Source: Paragorgia papillata (taxonomy: Eukaryota; Cnidaria; Anthozoa; Scleralcyonacea; Coralliidae). From it: 64,000 nucleotides of DNA. Each line of letters begins with the position of its first letter. Position 1 is the stretch's first letter. Below, in pieces: positions 26,801 to 35,665 of the stretch. The stretch covers positions 1,137,001-1,201,000 of the forward strand of contig JAWNZC010000291.1 in the NCBI GenBank assembly GCA_035771165.1. Reading direction: 5' to 3'. Under the pieces are notes generated by a model. That model saw only the letters and a list, made by a program, of their open reading frames with translations. It was not told the DNA's origin and ran no database searches. Both the position numbers and the translations under genes were made by a program.

Positions 26801-27697
26801 GTAGGTAATTGGACTGACACTGGGGGTTATATAATGTAGATGAATAAAATTTGCAAAGATTGCGGTATATGGCCTTAGGCCAAAAAGCGCATCTTGCTGT
26901 ATTTTTTGTTAACTTGCGAAGGCAACGACGGTTGAAGGCGCAGTGTAAATTTGACACGGGAGTAAGTTAAACAATTATAAGAAAGGATTAAGAGAACGTA
27001 GGAGTCTAACGTTTCGAGCGAAAATCCTTCGTCAGAGTTAAGATTCCTACGTTCTCTGTTTCGGCAGTATATCTAGCCTTACTATATTTCGATTGTCGTT
27101 TCAACACTGCCTACGCAGCACGCTACTTTTATTTCAAACTCAGAATTGTGTTCTCTAGGAGCTGTGAAATTCAACAAAGTTCTTCCGTGGGAACGCGACG
27201 CCGACCTCACATTCCTGACAGCTAACTACACGGCGTTTAAGAAACTCGGACAAAGGTTCACAGCCGCTGGGTTCTCTTTCCGACCAAACGATAACTCAGT
27301 CTGGTGCTGCGCCGATGGAAGGCAAGCGGGTGGAAAGTTTGCGATGTCTATTGACGGTTGGAGTATCGAGTTGTACGGGCAGCACTTGATGGAGTCAGAA
27401 ATGCTCGTAGCTAGGGGTGAAGCGCCGACTAAGGTGGACTTCGCGGGACAGATGGTGACAGTTATGAGGAACCCGGGACTGTTTGCCAGGAATCGTTACG
27501 GCAAGAATATCTACCGACATCAGGAACATTGGTTAGACCGCGGCAAGACGTCCGGATGGCATTTCTATAATCCTGGCAAGTTCGAAAAATGTCCAGACGA
27601 AGGACATTCTGGATGTCTGAGTCAGTACTCTATTGATGGCAATATGCAGTTTGATAATAACGTATGTCCTTGTACTTCACCATCAACTTTCTCTTAG
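20875..27697 (+). CDS. LicD/FKRP-like type II membrane protein, four coding exons
   Basis: Exons 20875-21914, 22614-22799, 26368-26540 and 27159-27697 join in frame (1938 nt, 645 aa). A short cytosolic tail is followed by one membrane segment (residues about 7-33), a charged stem (about 45-130), and a globular region with VTVVFDD, YITKDG and DFDDDVD blocks that resembles the stem/GT-A-like half of FKRP. The C-terminal LicD region has GTLLG (463-467) and PWERDADLTF (476-485). The D480-x-D482 pair is the metal-binding signature of the nucleotidyl/phospho-sugar transferase family (FKTN, FKRP, LicD). Exon 2 gives DFGVFHDIFWKMKKMKRI. FKRP adds ribitol phosphate to dystroglycan glycans in the Golgi. 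I infer a Golgi sugar-phosphate transferase but not the substrate. The length is greater than human FKRP (495 aa). Introns carry MITEs and microsatellites. Confidence 0.85.
22034..22385 (-). mobile_element. TIR element AGGGACYTTA family, copy 2 (LicD-like gene intron 1)
   Basis: Ends AGGGACTTTACGATGGACGA and CTTATAAAGTCCCT. Internal words (GTCGTCCTGAAAACGTGAAAA, GTGGCGTTGTATA) are the reverse complements of those in 7739-8104. Confidence 0.7.
22825..23065. repeat. (AGTAT)n pentanucleotide microsatellite
   Basis: About 45 near-perfect AGTAT units in intron 2 of the LicD-like gene. A second array at 23370-23592 has a middle section mutated to AGCAT/ACAGC units. The intervening 300 bp contains a foldback. 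Confidence 0.97.
23073..23252. repeat. Foldback element between two pentanucleotide arrays
   Basis: The left arm reads AATAGAAAATGG, CGTGTTTATATAGCCTGATG and GAGTGAGTTGGGAGAA. The right arm is its complement ending CCATTTTCTATT. The loop is near 23155. A related half (CGTGTTTACATAGCCTGAT) recurs at 23298-23320. Confidence 0.85.
23370..23592. repeat. Second pentanucleotide array, AGTAT with an AGCAT/ACAGC core
   Basis: Outer thirds are AGTAT units. The middle shows AGCAT, AGCAATGC and ACAGC variants that are internally duplicated, meaning the array mutated and then re-expanded locally. Confidence 0.95.
23687..24063. mobile_element. TIR element AAGGCCYCG...CGGGGCCTT, 377 bp
   Basis: Inverted ends AAGGCCTCGTTCACACTA and TAGTGTGAACGCCGGGGCCTT. 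Internal repeats of TCCGGTAT and TTTTCGTGCCGGCA lie near both ends. Lies in intron 2 of the LicD-like gene. Confidence 0.8.
24333..24497. repeat. Foldback element, about 60-bp arms
   Basis: Arms CGGCGACTTCTTGGCAAGTT, then TTCGCATTTTAAATATCGAA and ACTTCACATAA, pair with their complement ending GCCAAGGAGTCGCCG. Preceding sequence (24240-24320) recurs inverted at about 25650-25710 (GCAATATTGCTGTCAATATT), so a larger inverted arrangement brackets this region. Confidence 0.85.
24508..24650. repeat. AGTCGAGAGTCGAGACAAAAA minisatellite
   Basis: Seven to eight units of 19-21 bp, differing in the A-run (AAAA or CAAAAA), end in a GAGAGATAAAA and TA-rich stretch. Confidence 0.93.
25842..26155. repeat. 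Large foldback, TACCCTGCGAGMAGAGCC ends
   Basis: Arms of about 95 bp. The left begins AGAATTCTTTACCCTGCGAG and contains AGTAGGCTCTGCTGTATTCG. The right ends CTCGCAGGGTAAGAATTCT. It lies just upstream of exon 3 of the LicD-like gene (26368). Confidence 0.88.
26985..27137 (-). repeat. Dispersed hairpin family member abutting LicD-like exon 4
   Basis: Contains both inverted arms (AGAGAACGTAGGAGTCTAAC and its near complement) and ends CAGCACGCTACTTTTATTTC. It finishes only about 20 bp before the exon 4 acceptor at 27157-27158, so the element supplies most of the acceptor-side intron. Confidence 0.75.
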
Positions 27698-27918
27698 GAA
27701 AATGTTATTACACGAGACCAAACTGCGTTATTGAAAATGTTTGCAACTTTATGTCGTTCAGTTGGTTATGATAATGCATTCAAGCAACAAGTTGCTCTCA
27801 CGTTTGTGATAACGAGTCGTTGTGATCGTTGTGGTCTGTCCCAAGGTTGTCCCAACGACTTGTTCGTTGCATACAGCCCTAGTGTTACTCTGAGTATTGA
27901 AAAATATTAGTCTACAGT

Positions 27919-28400
27919 TTTCACAAGAAGAGTAATTATTGTTCCAGTGTCAGACCTCTATTTAGAGGACACGTTTGGGACCTCTATATTTTCACAAGAA
28001 GAGTAATTATTGTTCCAGTGTCAGACCCCTATTTAGAGGACACGTTTGAGGTGTCCGCTTAAGAGAGGTGTCCGCTTAAGAGAGGTGTCCGCTTAAGAGA
28101 GGTGTCCGCTTAAGAGAGGTGTCCGCTTAAGAGAGGTGTCCGCTTAAGAGAGGTGTCCGCTTAAGAGAGGTGTCCGCTTAAGAGAGGTGTCCGCTTAAGA
28201 GAGGTGTCCGCTTAAGAGAGGTGTCCGCTTAAGAGAGGTGTCCGCTTAAGAGAGGTGTCCGCTTAAGAGAGGTGTCCGCTTAAGAGAGGTGTCCGCTTAA
28301 GAGAGGTGTCCGCTTAAGAGAGGTGTCCGCTTAAGAGAGGTGTCCGCTTAAGAGAGGTGTCCGCTTAAGAGAGGTGTCCGCTTAAGAGAGGTGTCCGCTT
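27919..28400. repeat. Tandem duplication followed by GTGTCCGCTTAAGAGAG satellite
   Basis: A 73-bp segment (TCACAAGAAGAGTAATTATT, CTATTTAGAGGACACGTTTG) is duplicated at 27919 and 27992. From 28049 a 17-bp unit GTGTCCGCTTAAGAGAG repeats about 20 times almost without change. Confidence 0.95.
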
Positions 28401-28635
28401 AAAATAAGTCCAGAAATTCTAATTATTTCCACTAAGTTTGACACTATCATAAATGTAATTTGTCCACATACATGCAAATACTGCAAGTATATGACAACTT
28501 TTCAATTATCAGCACTGACACTAGGGCTATGCAAGGAACTAGAATGATGCATTCCATGGCATAAACCTAAACCGAAGGACTTTAGTCGTCTCTTTGAACC
28601 AATTAAAACACAAAACTTGTGAAGTCATGGACTTT

Positions 28636-30385
28636 GCAGATCTATACTATAAAACGTTTATCAGAAAAAAATGCAATTTAGATAAGTTTAATAATTTATT
28701 CTAAATTGACGTCTAAGTGATATTATTTGCATATCACTCAATATCTAAAGAACGAAGTGAGATATGGAAGAGCTGCAAACGTCAATCTTTATAACTTTAA
28801 AAGTTCTTGTAAATATTTTACCCCACTCCTGACGTCAGAGGCCATCTCATTTACATATTAAACAAATTGAAATATCTTGAAAACGCAGAAAGATACGAAA
28901 AAGTTGTAAAGGATCTTCTATTACAATTTTAGGAGTTCTTTCAAATTAGACAAACTTAATTTTTGTTGCCAATCCCCTGTGTTAAGACATGTCCTATATT
29001 TATACACGAAATGTAGCCAAGCCTATAGTTCTCACTTGGCGTAAGAATTGGGGATAGTTCTATCCCAGATTGTCGGCGATTGTTACGACAGCCACTTTCA
29101 CACTTGTCGTGACGTGTGAAATATAGATCTATACTATAAAACGTTTATCAGAAAAAAAATGCAATTTAGATAAGTTTAATAATTTATTCTAAATTGACGT
29201 CTTCCTAAAAAATTGACATTACAAAATAAACAGTTCACCGTAAAAAAACGTTTTGCTTAGAACCATTTAGATTTTAATAACTTAAGGAAAAAGTGAAAAG
29301 GTGGTAAACTGCTGAGGATGTTTTTGATAACGAAATACTGACGTTTTGAGCGGAACTCTTCGTCAGAGCAGAATATGATGGAAGGCTGCGTTCGAAACGT
29401 CAGTATTTCGTTATCCAAACTATTCTCGTCAGTTTACCATCTTTTCACTTTGCTCTATCTAAAACACTGCCTACACAACACTCTAGTTTTTCCTGACAAG
29501 TTCTAAGCTTAGTTTGTTCGACTATTGTGAAGAGGCCGAGGTGCTAATCTCCGTAGGTTTAACTGATCGGTAATAATGGAGCATAATGCAACCAGATGGT
29601 CATTAATCAAACATTTTTTTACGCCACTCAAAGGGCATATGCAGCGAAATATAAGTTCGGGAGAGACTCTCTTATTTAAAATAACTTTTAAAGTTATAAA
29701 GATTCATGACGTTTGCAGCTCTTCCATATCTCATGCACTTCGTTCTTTAGATATTGAGATTTGTGTGATATGCAAATAACATCACTTAAATTAGACGTCG
29801 CACTGTATAATGACTTGTTGGAAAATCATGTCTATTCTTGCAATAATTCAAGTAAGTGTGAAACTTTTCATGTATAGTGTCGGGCGATACACAGAAGCAC
29901 ATGCACAGTTAAAAGTGATTTCGTTAAATAATCACAACTTGATATTCAAGATTTTCCAACAAGTCATTATGCAGTGTGACGTCTATAAGTGATATTATTT
30001 GCATATCACTCAATATCTAAAGAACGAAGTGAGATATGGAAGAGCTGCAAACGTCAATCTTTATAACTTTAAAAGTTTTTGTAAATATTTTACCCCACTC
30101 CTGACGTCAGAGACCATCTCATTTACATATAAAACAAATTGAAATATCTTGAAAACGCAGAAAGATACGAAAAAGTTGTAAAGGATCTTCTATTACAATT
30201 TTAGGAGTTCTTTCAAATTAGACAAACTTAATTTTTGTTGCCAATCCCCTGTGTTAAGACATGTCCTATATTTATACACGAAATGTAGCCAAGCCTAGTT
30301 CTCACTTGGCGTAAGAATTGGGGATAGTTCTATCCCAGATTGTCGGCGATTGTTACGACAGCTACTTTCACACTTGTCGTGACGT
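28636..30385. repeat. Recent ~400-bp duplication plus inverted copy
   Basis: 28713-29120 and 29988-30385 are direct copies differing at only a few positions by eye. They include GTGATATTATTTGCATATCA, GACGTTTGCAG-complement words, GAAATATCTTGAAAACGCAG and GGGGATAGTTCTATCCCAGA. An inverted partial copy lies at 29690-29800, forming a foldback with the second. A 75-bp piece (AGATCTATACTATAAAACGT) also recurs at 28636 and 29122. No gene is contained. Confidence 0.85.
29288..29480. repeat. Dispersed hairpin repeat, GTGAAAAGGTGGTAAACTGC variant
   Basis: Left and right arms (AAAAGTGAAAAGGTGGTAAAC and GTTTACCATCTTTTCACTTT) are inverted. The centre holds two copies of the CTGACGTTTYGAGC motif in opposite orientation. 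Related to 9366-9560. Confidence 0.75.
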
Positions 30386-31015
30386 GTCGTGAAAATTGGG
30401 GATTTTTCCTGTCCCTGATTGTCCCAGACGAGTGGTTTCAGTGTTCACGCATGTCGTAACTATAGTGGTAAGAATCCTCGATCGTCGGCGACCATCTGGG
30501 ATGCATTTTCCAAATAGAAATGATTCCGATTCTTGCGATGCTTCCGATCAGATCGGCGACTGTCTGGGACGTTACTTCAACCATGTTCACACTTGTCGTA
30601 ACAATCCCAGACGATCTGAGACAGGAAAAATCCCCGATTCTTACGACAAGTGAGAACCAGACTTAAGGTTACATGCCGAAACTTGGAACTTCGAGCGAAG
30701 GCCCTTCGTCACTGTTTCTCTCTGACGTGGCAGTATATCCTACCTTACTGCATTTCGATTTGAGTCTCAACACTGCCTACGCAGCACACTATTTTTATTT
30801 CAGTGTAAAATATGGGACCTGTCTTCACGACGATCACCCCTGATGAAGACACTAGATCGGAGTGTCAAAACGGTGGGTCATAATTAAGCTATATTCAAAA
30901 TTGTTTACACCAAAGTATAGCGCCAAGATGTCTGATTTATCACCTGGTTGTCATAGAATTCATTCGTTCCGAGAAAAATTCTCGTAAAAAATTGTTCACC
31001 GTATATTGCGATACG
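30386..31015. other. Repeat-derived intergenic stretch
   Basis: 30386-30660 contains complementary words (GGGGATTTTTCCTGTC against GACAGGAAAAATCCCC), another degenerate foldback. 30665-30795 is a member of the GCGTGCTGCGTAGG family in reverse. At 30838 a CCTGATGAAGACACTAGATC hairpin motif occurs. Confidence 0.6.
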
Positions 31016-31121
31016 CCCCGTTTGCACTAGAGCAAAAGTATCCGGATTCACATTGTTTTTCATCCTTATGGGAATAAAAAACAATGTGAATCCGGATACT
31101 TTTGCTCTAGTGTAAACGGGG
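31016..31121. repeat. Near-perfect foldback 3' of the GPCR gene
   Basis: Arms CCCCGTTTGCACTAGAGCAA, then AAGTATCCGGATTCACATTG, with a short loop at about 31065. Transcribed from the GPCR side, it would fold into a long hairpin about 15 bases beyond the stop codon at the low end of the GPCR ORF. Confidence 0.9.
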
Positions 31122-31133
31122 TCTAAATCTACA

Positions 31134-32216
31134 CTAGTAAATCCAAAATTTTCTGTATGAATCAGGAGTGTTTAGACTGGGTGGATCATTATTATTCCCA
31201 TTCAGAGGCTCAGGTTTTCTTCTTTGCAGTGGGAATTGGTGAAAGGACTGTCTCGGGTAAGGCTTTCCGCGAAATTTTGTCCAGAAAATCGACAAGGCGT
31301 TGCGAAATCGTCTTTGGAGTAATCCATAGATGATGGGATTGAGAGCGCTTTTCAAAAGGTTTAACCACTTGGCGGATATCGTAACAGAATAAGGTAATTC
31401 AACGTTACCTTTGGTGAGCTCCAGTAACCGTAGCGTGGTATACGGCGCATTGCAACACAAAAACGCCGAGATAACAACTAATATTTTCCGCGCTGCTTTC
31501 GCCTCGCGTTGTCTGCCCGTTTCTTTTCTAATATTCACGAGCTTGGCGACGCCAAACGTGCCAAGGGTAAATACTGCCGGTGCTATCCGCTGTGAATGAA
31601 GCCGGGCGACTTTAAATATCTTGTAATAAGCCACAAGCATGACGAGTAGAGGAAGAGCAAAGTTGAACAAATAAAGACAAGATGTGAACACAATCTCAGT
31701 TTCATCGCGAAACGTGAACGTACAAAATAAGTACTTTTCGTTAAAAACATACCACTTATTAGCCGCAGGAACAATGGAGAAAATTAAAGCTTGAATCCAT
31801 ACGTATACGATTGACCAGATCGCTTTTTGCATCGTCATTTTCGCGCGATATTTCAACGGCTTGATAACGGCGTAAAAACGGTCCATCGAGATCATGACCA
31901 GGGTCAGAATGGCGGAAATTCCAAACATTTGATTTGTGAATCCGGTGAAATGACACAAGAATCCGCCAAATGGCCAACTGGAACGAAGCAAAGCTGTTAA
32001 TGAAAACGGCATTGCCAGGATTGCCATGAGAAGGTCACATACAGCTAAATTGACGATAAACACACTCGAAAACTGTTGACGAAGAAGTCGGTTGCGATGA
32101 ACAACAAAACAGACCAAAACGTTCATTACTAAAGCTGTAATCAGCATCAAAATTACACTGATGCCAAATAAGGCTTTCTCTGTGTTCCCAACGCTTGCCA
32201 TTACTACTTCCTCCAA
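31134..32216 (-). CDS. Class A (rhodopsin-like) G-protein-coupled receptor, intronless CDS
   Basis: A 360-aa single ORF with seven membrane segments. Landmark residues are visible: N32 (TM1), NLAVCD with D61 (TM2), C88 at the top of TM3 and C165 in loop 2 (the usual disulfide), D112-R-F114 for the E/DRY motif, W140 (TM4), P189 (TM5), C255-N-A-P258 in place of CWxP (TM6), and N293-P-I-I-Y297 (TM7). The amino end is only about 15 residues and the tail is about 55 residues, basic and serine/asparagine-rich. A lysine (K289) sits four residues before the NPxxY asparagine. Opsin retinal lysine sits six before it, so this is not an opsin by position. Ligand unknown; aminergic, peptide and orphan anthozoan receptors are all possible. 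No signal peptide. First of two nearby ATGs used. Confidence 0.88.
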   Translation of the reverse strand: MEEVVMASVGNTEKALFGISVILMLITALVMNVLVCFVVHRNRLLRQQFSSVFIVNLAVCDLLMAILAMPFSLTALLRSSWPFGGFLCHFTGFTNQMFGISAILTLVMISMDRFYAVIKPLKYRAKMTMQKAIWSIVYVWIQALIFSIVPAANKWYVFNEKYLFCTFTFRDETEIVFTSCLYLFNFALPLLVMLVAYYKIFKVARLHSQRIAPAVFTLGTFGVAKLVNIRKETGRQREAKAARKILVVISAFLCCNAPYTTLRLLELTKGNVELPYSVTISAKWLNLLKSALNPIIYGLLQRRFRNALSIFWTKFRGKPYPRQSFHQFPLQRRKPEPLNGNNNDPPSLNTPDSYRKFWIY

Positions 32217-33363
32217 ATTTCTAAAACCTCGATAAAGTTTACCTTGTGTTCACATACTGAACGGCCACGTTAGCGCCAATTTGGGTAATCCACCAATATA
32301 GAGTGAAAAGCGATTTCAGTGTTCGGAGTTATCGGCGCCACTTACTACTTTAAATGTGTCGGCAGGCTGTGTATGCATGACGGCTTAAATAAGGTGTAGT
32401 AAAGCATAATACTAGCACGTTCACCTAGATTGCTTCTTAGTTTCAGTGATCCGATTGGATTGTAAAAGCAATTAACGCCAAAGTACAAGTTGCATTCAAG
32501 TTGGCAAAAGAACTGTCATTGTTATGCAAATATTGCCCTTTAAACTATTAAACAAGACGAAAGAAAGACACTAATCCAGTTAGGTTTTGAGAATGAATTA
32601 GTTAGGTTTTCTTACCGGTTTCTTACCTGAAAAATTACGCCTTGTTTTTATGAAATCATTGAGGAATATTTATCATAAAAAACGTACCTTTCCCTCCCTC
32701 GAAACTTAATGAGAATCTGTTTCAATATAGACATGAAAATATTAATTATTAGGCCTATGGAAACAGCTGGTTCGATAAGTGTTGGGCGACAATTAACGCA
32801 AGCCAAAGTACGTGTCTGAGGTGATACTCATTTTTTCTATTAATACATAAAAAAAGATGCAAAGCAGAATCCTATATACCAGCTGCATACACCCTCGAAT
32901 ACAATTCCCCTTCGGGAGGAAGCCAATATGAAAATTATACGATTTAATCTAAAGTTAGTAATCGAGAAGGGAAATTAAAACTCACTTGATCGCCAAATAT
33001 TAATAAGGGAAAGCAAATAAGGCGAATTTCATTGAAAAAGGACAAGAACAAATTACTTTTTTGTTTGGTAAATATAGTCTTATTTTGCCGCTGAAGTAAA
33101 AAGTTTTATTTAAAATTTTTTTTAAAAGTTGTTAATTGCTCGTACTTGCCGTTGAATTACCTCAAAGTTTGTATTTAAGTGTATAATGAGTCGCTAAACA
33201 TTGGAGAATTGTTTTTTTCAGGAATTGCAATTCGTAAGGTAAAGCCTTTTTTTTATATTCTGAGAATTTGAAATCGACGAACATCTACCAACCGCCTTAC
33301 GATTTAACATCTCATATTGCAAACGCTATACCCTTATTAGAAAGCAGACACGACTATTTGTAA
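32217..33363. other. GPCR upstream region, AT-rich, nothing recognised
   Basis: Presumably holds the GPCR promoter or an untranslated 5' exon. I see no conserved element, repeat partner or ORF with coding character. Confidence 0.4.
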
Positions 33364-33808
33364 TAGTGGTGTGCGTCGGATCGGATTGACCCCTTGTAAT
33401 CCGAGGGTTTGCCAAAACTGTCAATCCGAATCCGATCCGATCCGAAGCCAAAAAATCGTAGTCCGATCCGATCCGAAAACAGCTGCTCAAATCCGATCCG
33501 ATCCGAGAAAATTAAAACACCGGATATATGTTGTAATAATTGCGCAAACTTTCCGAAAAGAAAACCAATGAACAAATAAATTTAAGAAAACAACTATACA
33601 ATAATAATCTTATGTAATAATATCCTTCATATGTTGTACGTTACAACTAGTGAATTTGTTAATTTTGTGACAAAAACAATGACAAAAGTGAATCTGATGC
33701 GGGTAAAAAGTGCAAAATCCGATTCGATCCGATCTGGGAAAAAAAGAACAAAATCCGATCCGAACGATAAAAGTTTAGTCCGAATCCGATCCGATTCGTA
33801 CACCTCTA
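33364..33808. mobile_element. hAT-like MITE rich in CCGATCCGA, 445 bp, 8-bp TSD
   Basis: Starts TAGTGGTGTGCGTCGGATCG and ends CGATTCGTACACCTCTA, inverted copies of a TAGWGGTGTRC terminus. The flanks ATTTGTAA (33356-33363) and ATTTGCAA (33809-33816) differ at one base and fit an 8-bp target duplication. The interior is packed with AATCCGATCCGATCCGA. Frames of 135 aa and below are not genes. Confidence 0.8.
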
Positions 33809-33834
33809 ATTTGCAACCAGCGCTACATTCGAGC

Positions 33835-33915
33835 TTCAGTAGTTCAATGGTTATACTTAAGAACATCTATAACCGCTGGTCCTTAGAAGATTGCAAGTTC
33901 AATCCCTGTTTGTGG
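33835..33915 (+). other. tRNA-like segment, probable SINE head
   Basis: An A-box-like TAGTTCAATGGTTA and a B-box-like GCAAGTTCAATCCC lie about 45 nt apart. I cannot fold a clean cloverleaf, so I treat it as a tRNA-derived remnant. Confidence 0.35.
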
Positions 33916-34067
33916 GTCAGAAATATTTTTTTAGTATTTGAAGTTGACGAAGGTTCACCAAACGTCAGTCACATTACACCAAAGCTTGAAATCAAGAAAT
34001 ATGACTTCGTGTCAGTCACTTCAAGGAGCGTATATTAATTTTATTGACAACTACTATCATTGATATA

Positions 34068-34463
34068 CTGATTGACCTGCAGCTCAGTTGGTAGAGCATC
34101 GGACTAGTAAACCGAAGGTCGCGGGTTCGAATCCCAGCCGGCCAAGTAGAGTTTTCTCTAGTGAAATAAAAGTAGCGTGCTGCGTTGGCATGCAGTGTTG
34201 AAACAACAATCGAAATATAGTAAGGTTAGATATACTGCCGAAACAGAGAACGTAGGAATCTAACGTTTCGAGCGAAGGCCCTTCGTCAGAGAGGCCTTCT
34301 CTCGAAACGTTAGCCTCCTACGTTCTCTGTTTCGGCAGTATATCTAACCTTACTATATTTCTAGAGTTTTCTCTACTTGTCCAGTATGGTTCGTCACTCG
34401 ATCGGAGTAACACCTTAATATATTCTCCACCCGAGCTCATTGTCCCACAATAATCATTTGAAA
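34068..34463 (+). mobile_element. tRNA-Thr(AGT)-like-headed SINE, interrupted by a foldback insertion
   Basis: 34072-34143 resembles a tRNA: D arm AGCTCAGTTGGTAGAGC, anticodon loop CTAGTAA and T arm GGGTTCGAATCCC. The acceptor stem has two mismatches and there is an A-A mismatch at the base of the anticodon loop, so a functional tRNA is unlikely. After the insertion (34160-34372) the body continues CCAGTATGGTTCGTCACT, GGAGTAACACCTTAATAT, TGTCCCACAATAATCATTT. The same body occurs at 63236-63317 behind a degraded head. Confidence 0.75.
34160..34372. mobile_element. Complete foldback of the GCGTGCTGCG family inserted in the SINE
   Basis: Left arm GAAATATAGTAAGGTTAGAT, then CTGCCGAAACAGAGAACGTA. 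The right arm is its complement ending TTACTATATTTC. TAGAGTTTTCTCTA flanks both sides (starting about 34147 and about 34371), a 14-bp duplication. Such a long duplication is more typical of retroposition than of cut-and-paste MITEs. Confidence 0.75.
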
Positions 34464-34984
34464 TTGACAACTAACTCGTTGAAAAACTGCTTTACTACAG
34501 CTGAATTTTTAGCTCACTTGAAAGTGATCCAAACTCACGAAATCGTGTAACTCCGCAAATATTCTTGAAACAGTAAACCAAATACGGCGCAATTCGCGCT
34601 CTCGTCCCCAACTTTTGTTAAAAAGGGGAGGGAGTTTGTTACGAAGAGATTGAAGCTTAGAGCATGATTTTATTCATCAAGAAACGATTACATTTTTTTA
34701 GAGAGAGCAAGCTGAGAAGGTCGTAGGAGCTATACGGGGGAAGAACGCCCACGGTGGCGGAGGAGAAGAGTATGGCGCGGGAGTAAAAGTGGACATGTCA
34801 AGGGGAAGGAGAGTTTATCCTCTTCTGCTAGCCGATTAGCGCTCAACCCACGAACATTGCTTCTCGCGCTTCATCGCATTACAAGCCTTCAATCACTTCC
34901 TGTCTTATTTTTTCCCCACGCTCTTCCACACCCAGCTGTGTGTTGTCATAATTCAATCTTTGAGTCTATGCTGTTAGCAAGCTG
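34464..34984. other. Intergenic stretch, nothing recognised
   Basis: No exon or repeat partner seen. 34680-34800 is GA-rich and relatively GC-rich but has no long frame. Confidence 0.4.
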
Positions 34985-35545
34985 CAGTGTTGCGAGTAAC
35001 TTCGTTACAAGTAACTAGTTACAGTAACTAGTTACATATTTAAGTAACTGTAACTGAAACTAGTTACTTTTTCTGAAGAAGTAACTGTAACTATAACTAG
35101 TTACTTTTTGAAGAAGTAACTATAACTAGTTACTTTTTTAAAGAACTGTAACTAGTTACAATATTTGGTTCAAAAAACGTGACTAGTATAGTTACTGATA
35201 TTCAGTTGAGGATGTCATTCTTTCTTGATAAAAATGGTTTTGATATAATAATAAAGGTACATTATGTACACATTTGACTATTTCTGCTTAGTGACAACTA
35301 TATTTAGGTATTTAGCTGTAAAACATAATTATGGTACTGGTATCTAAAAAATAGTAATTTCTTTGTCGATTCTAGTAACACGGACAAAGGAATGTAACTT
35401 TGTAACTAGGTACAAAATTTTTGAAGTAACTTTGTAACTGTAACTAGTTACTTTCTTTTCATTGTAACTTTTATCGGTAACTAGTTACTTTTCTAACGAT
35501 GTAACTGTAACTAGTTACAAAAATTATGTAACTTTTACGGCACTG
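34985..35545 (+). mobile_element. Complete hAT-like MITE, 561 bp, perfect 8-bp TSD GCAAGCTG
   Basis: Starts CAGTGTTGCGAGTAACTTCG and ends AAGTAACTTTTACGGCACTG-like sequence, with inverted CAGTGYYG termini. GCAAGCTG occurs at 34977-34984 and 35546-35553. The body is repeated GTAACTAGTTAC. No transposase frame, so it is non-autonomous. A 180-bp fragment of the same element is at 2420-2597. Confidence 0.9.
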
Positions 35546-35665
35546 GCAAGCTGTCTCGCACTGCAGCAGTCCAAAGTTAAGGGGTTAGTACTTGGTTTGG
35601 TGACGACACCTATAGCAATGACGCCTTTCTCAAGCTTGAGACTTGTGTGACTTGCAGCTGTATGC

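Noticed and set aside
28049..28400. CRISPR-like array
   Set aside because: The 17-bp units are head-to-tail with no unique spacers, in an intron-rich animal genome.
31134..32216. Opsin
   Set aside because: The TM7 lysine is four residues before the NPxxY asparagine, where the retinal lysine of opsins is six residues before it.
34072..34143. Functional tRNA-Thr(AGT) gene
   Set aside because: Two acceptor-stem mismatches, an A-A pair in the anticodon stem and an attached SINE body shared with 63236-63317 point to a retroposon head.
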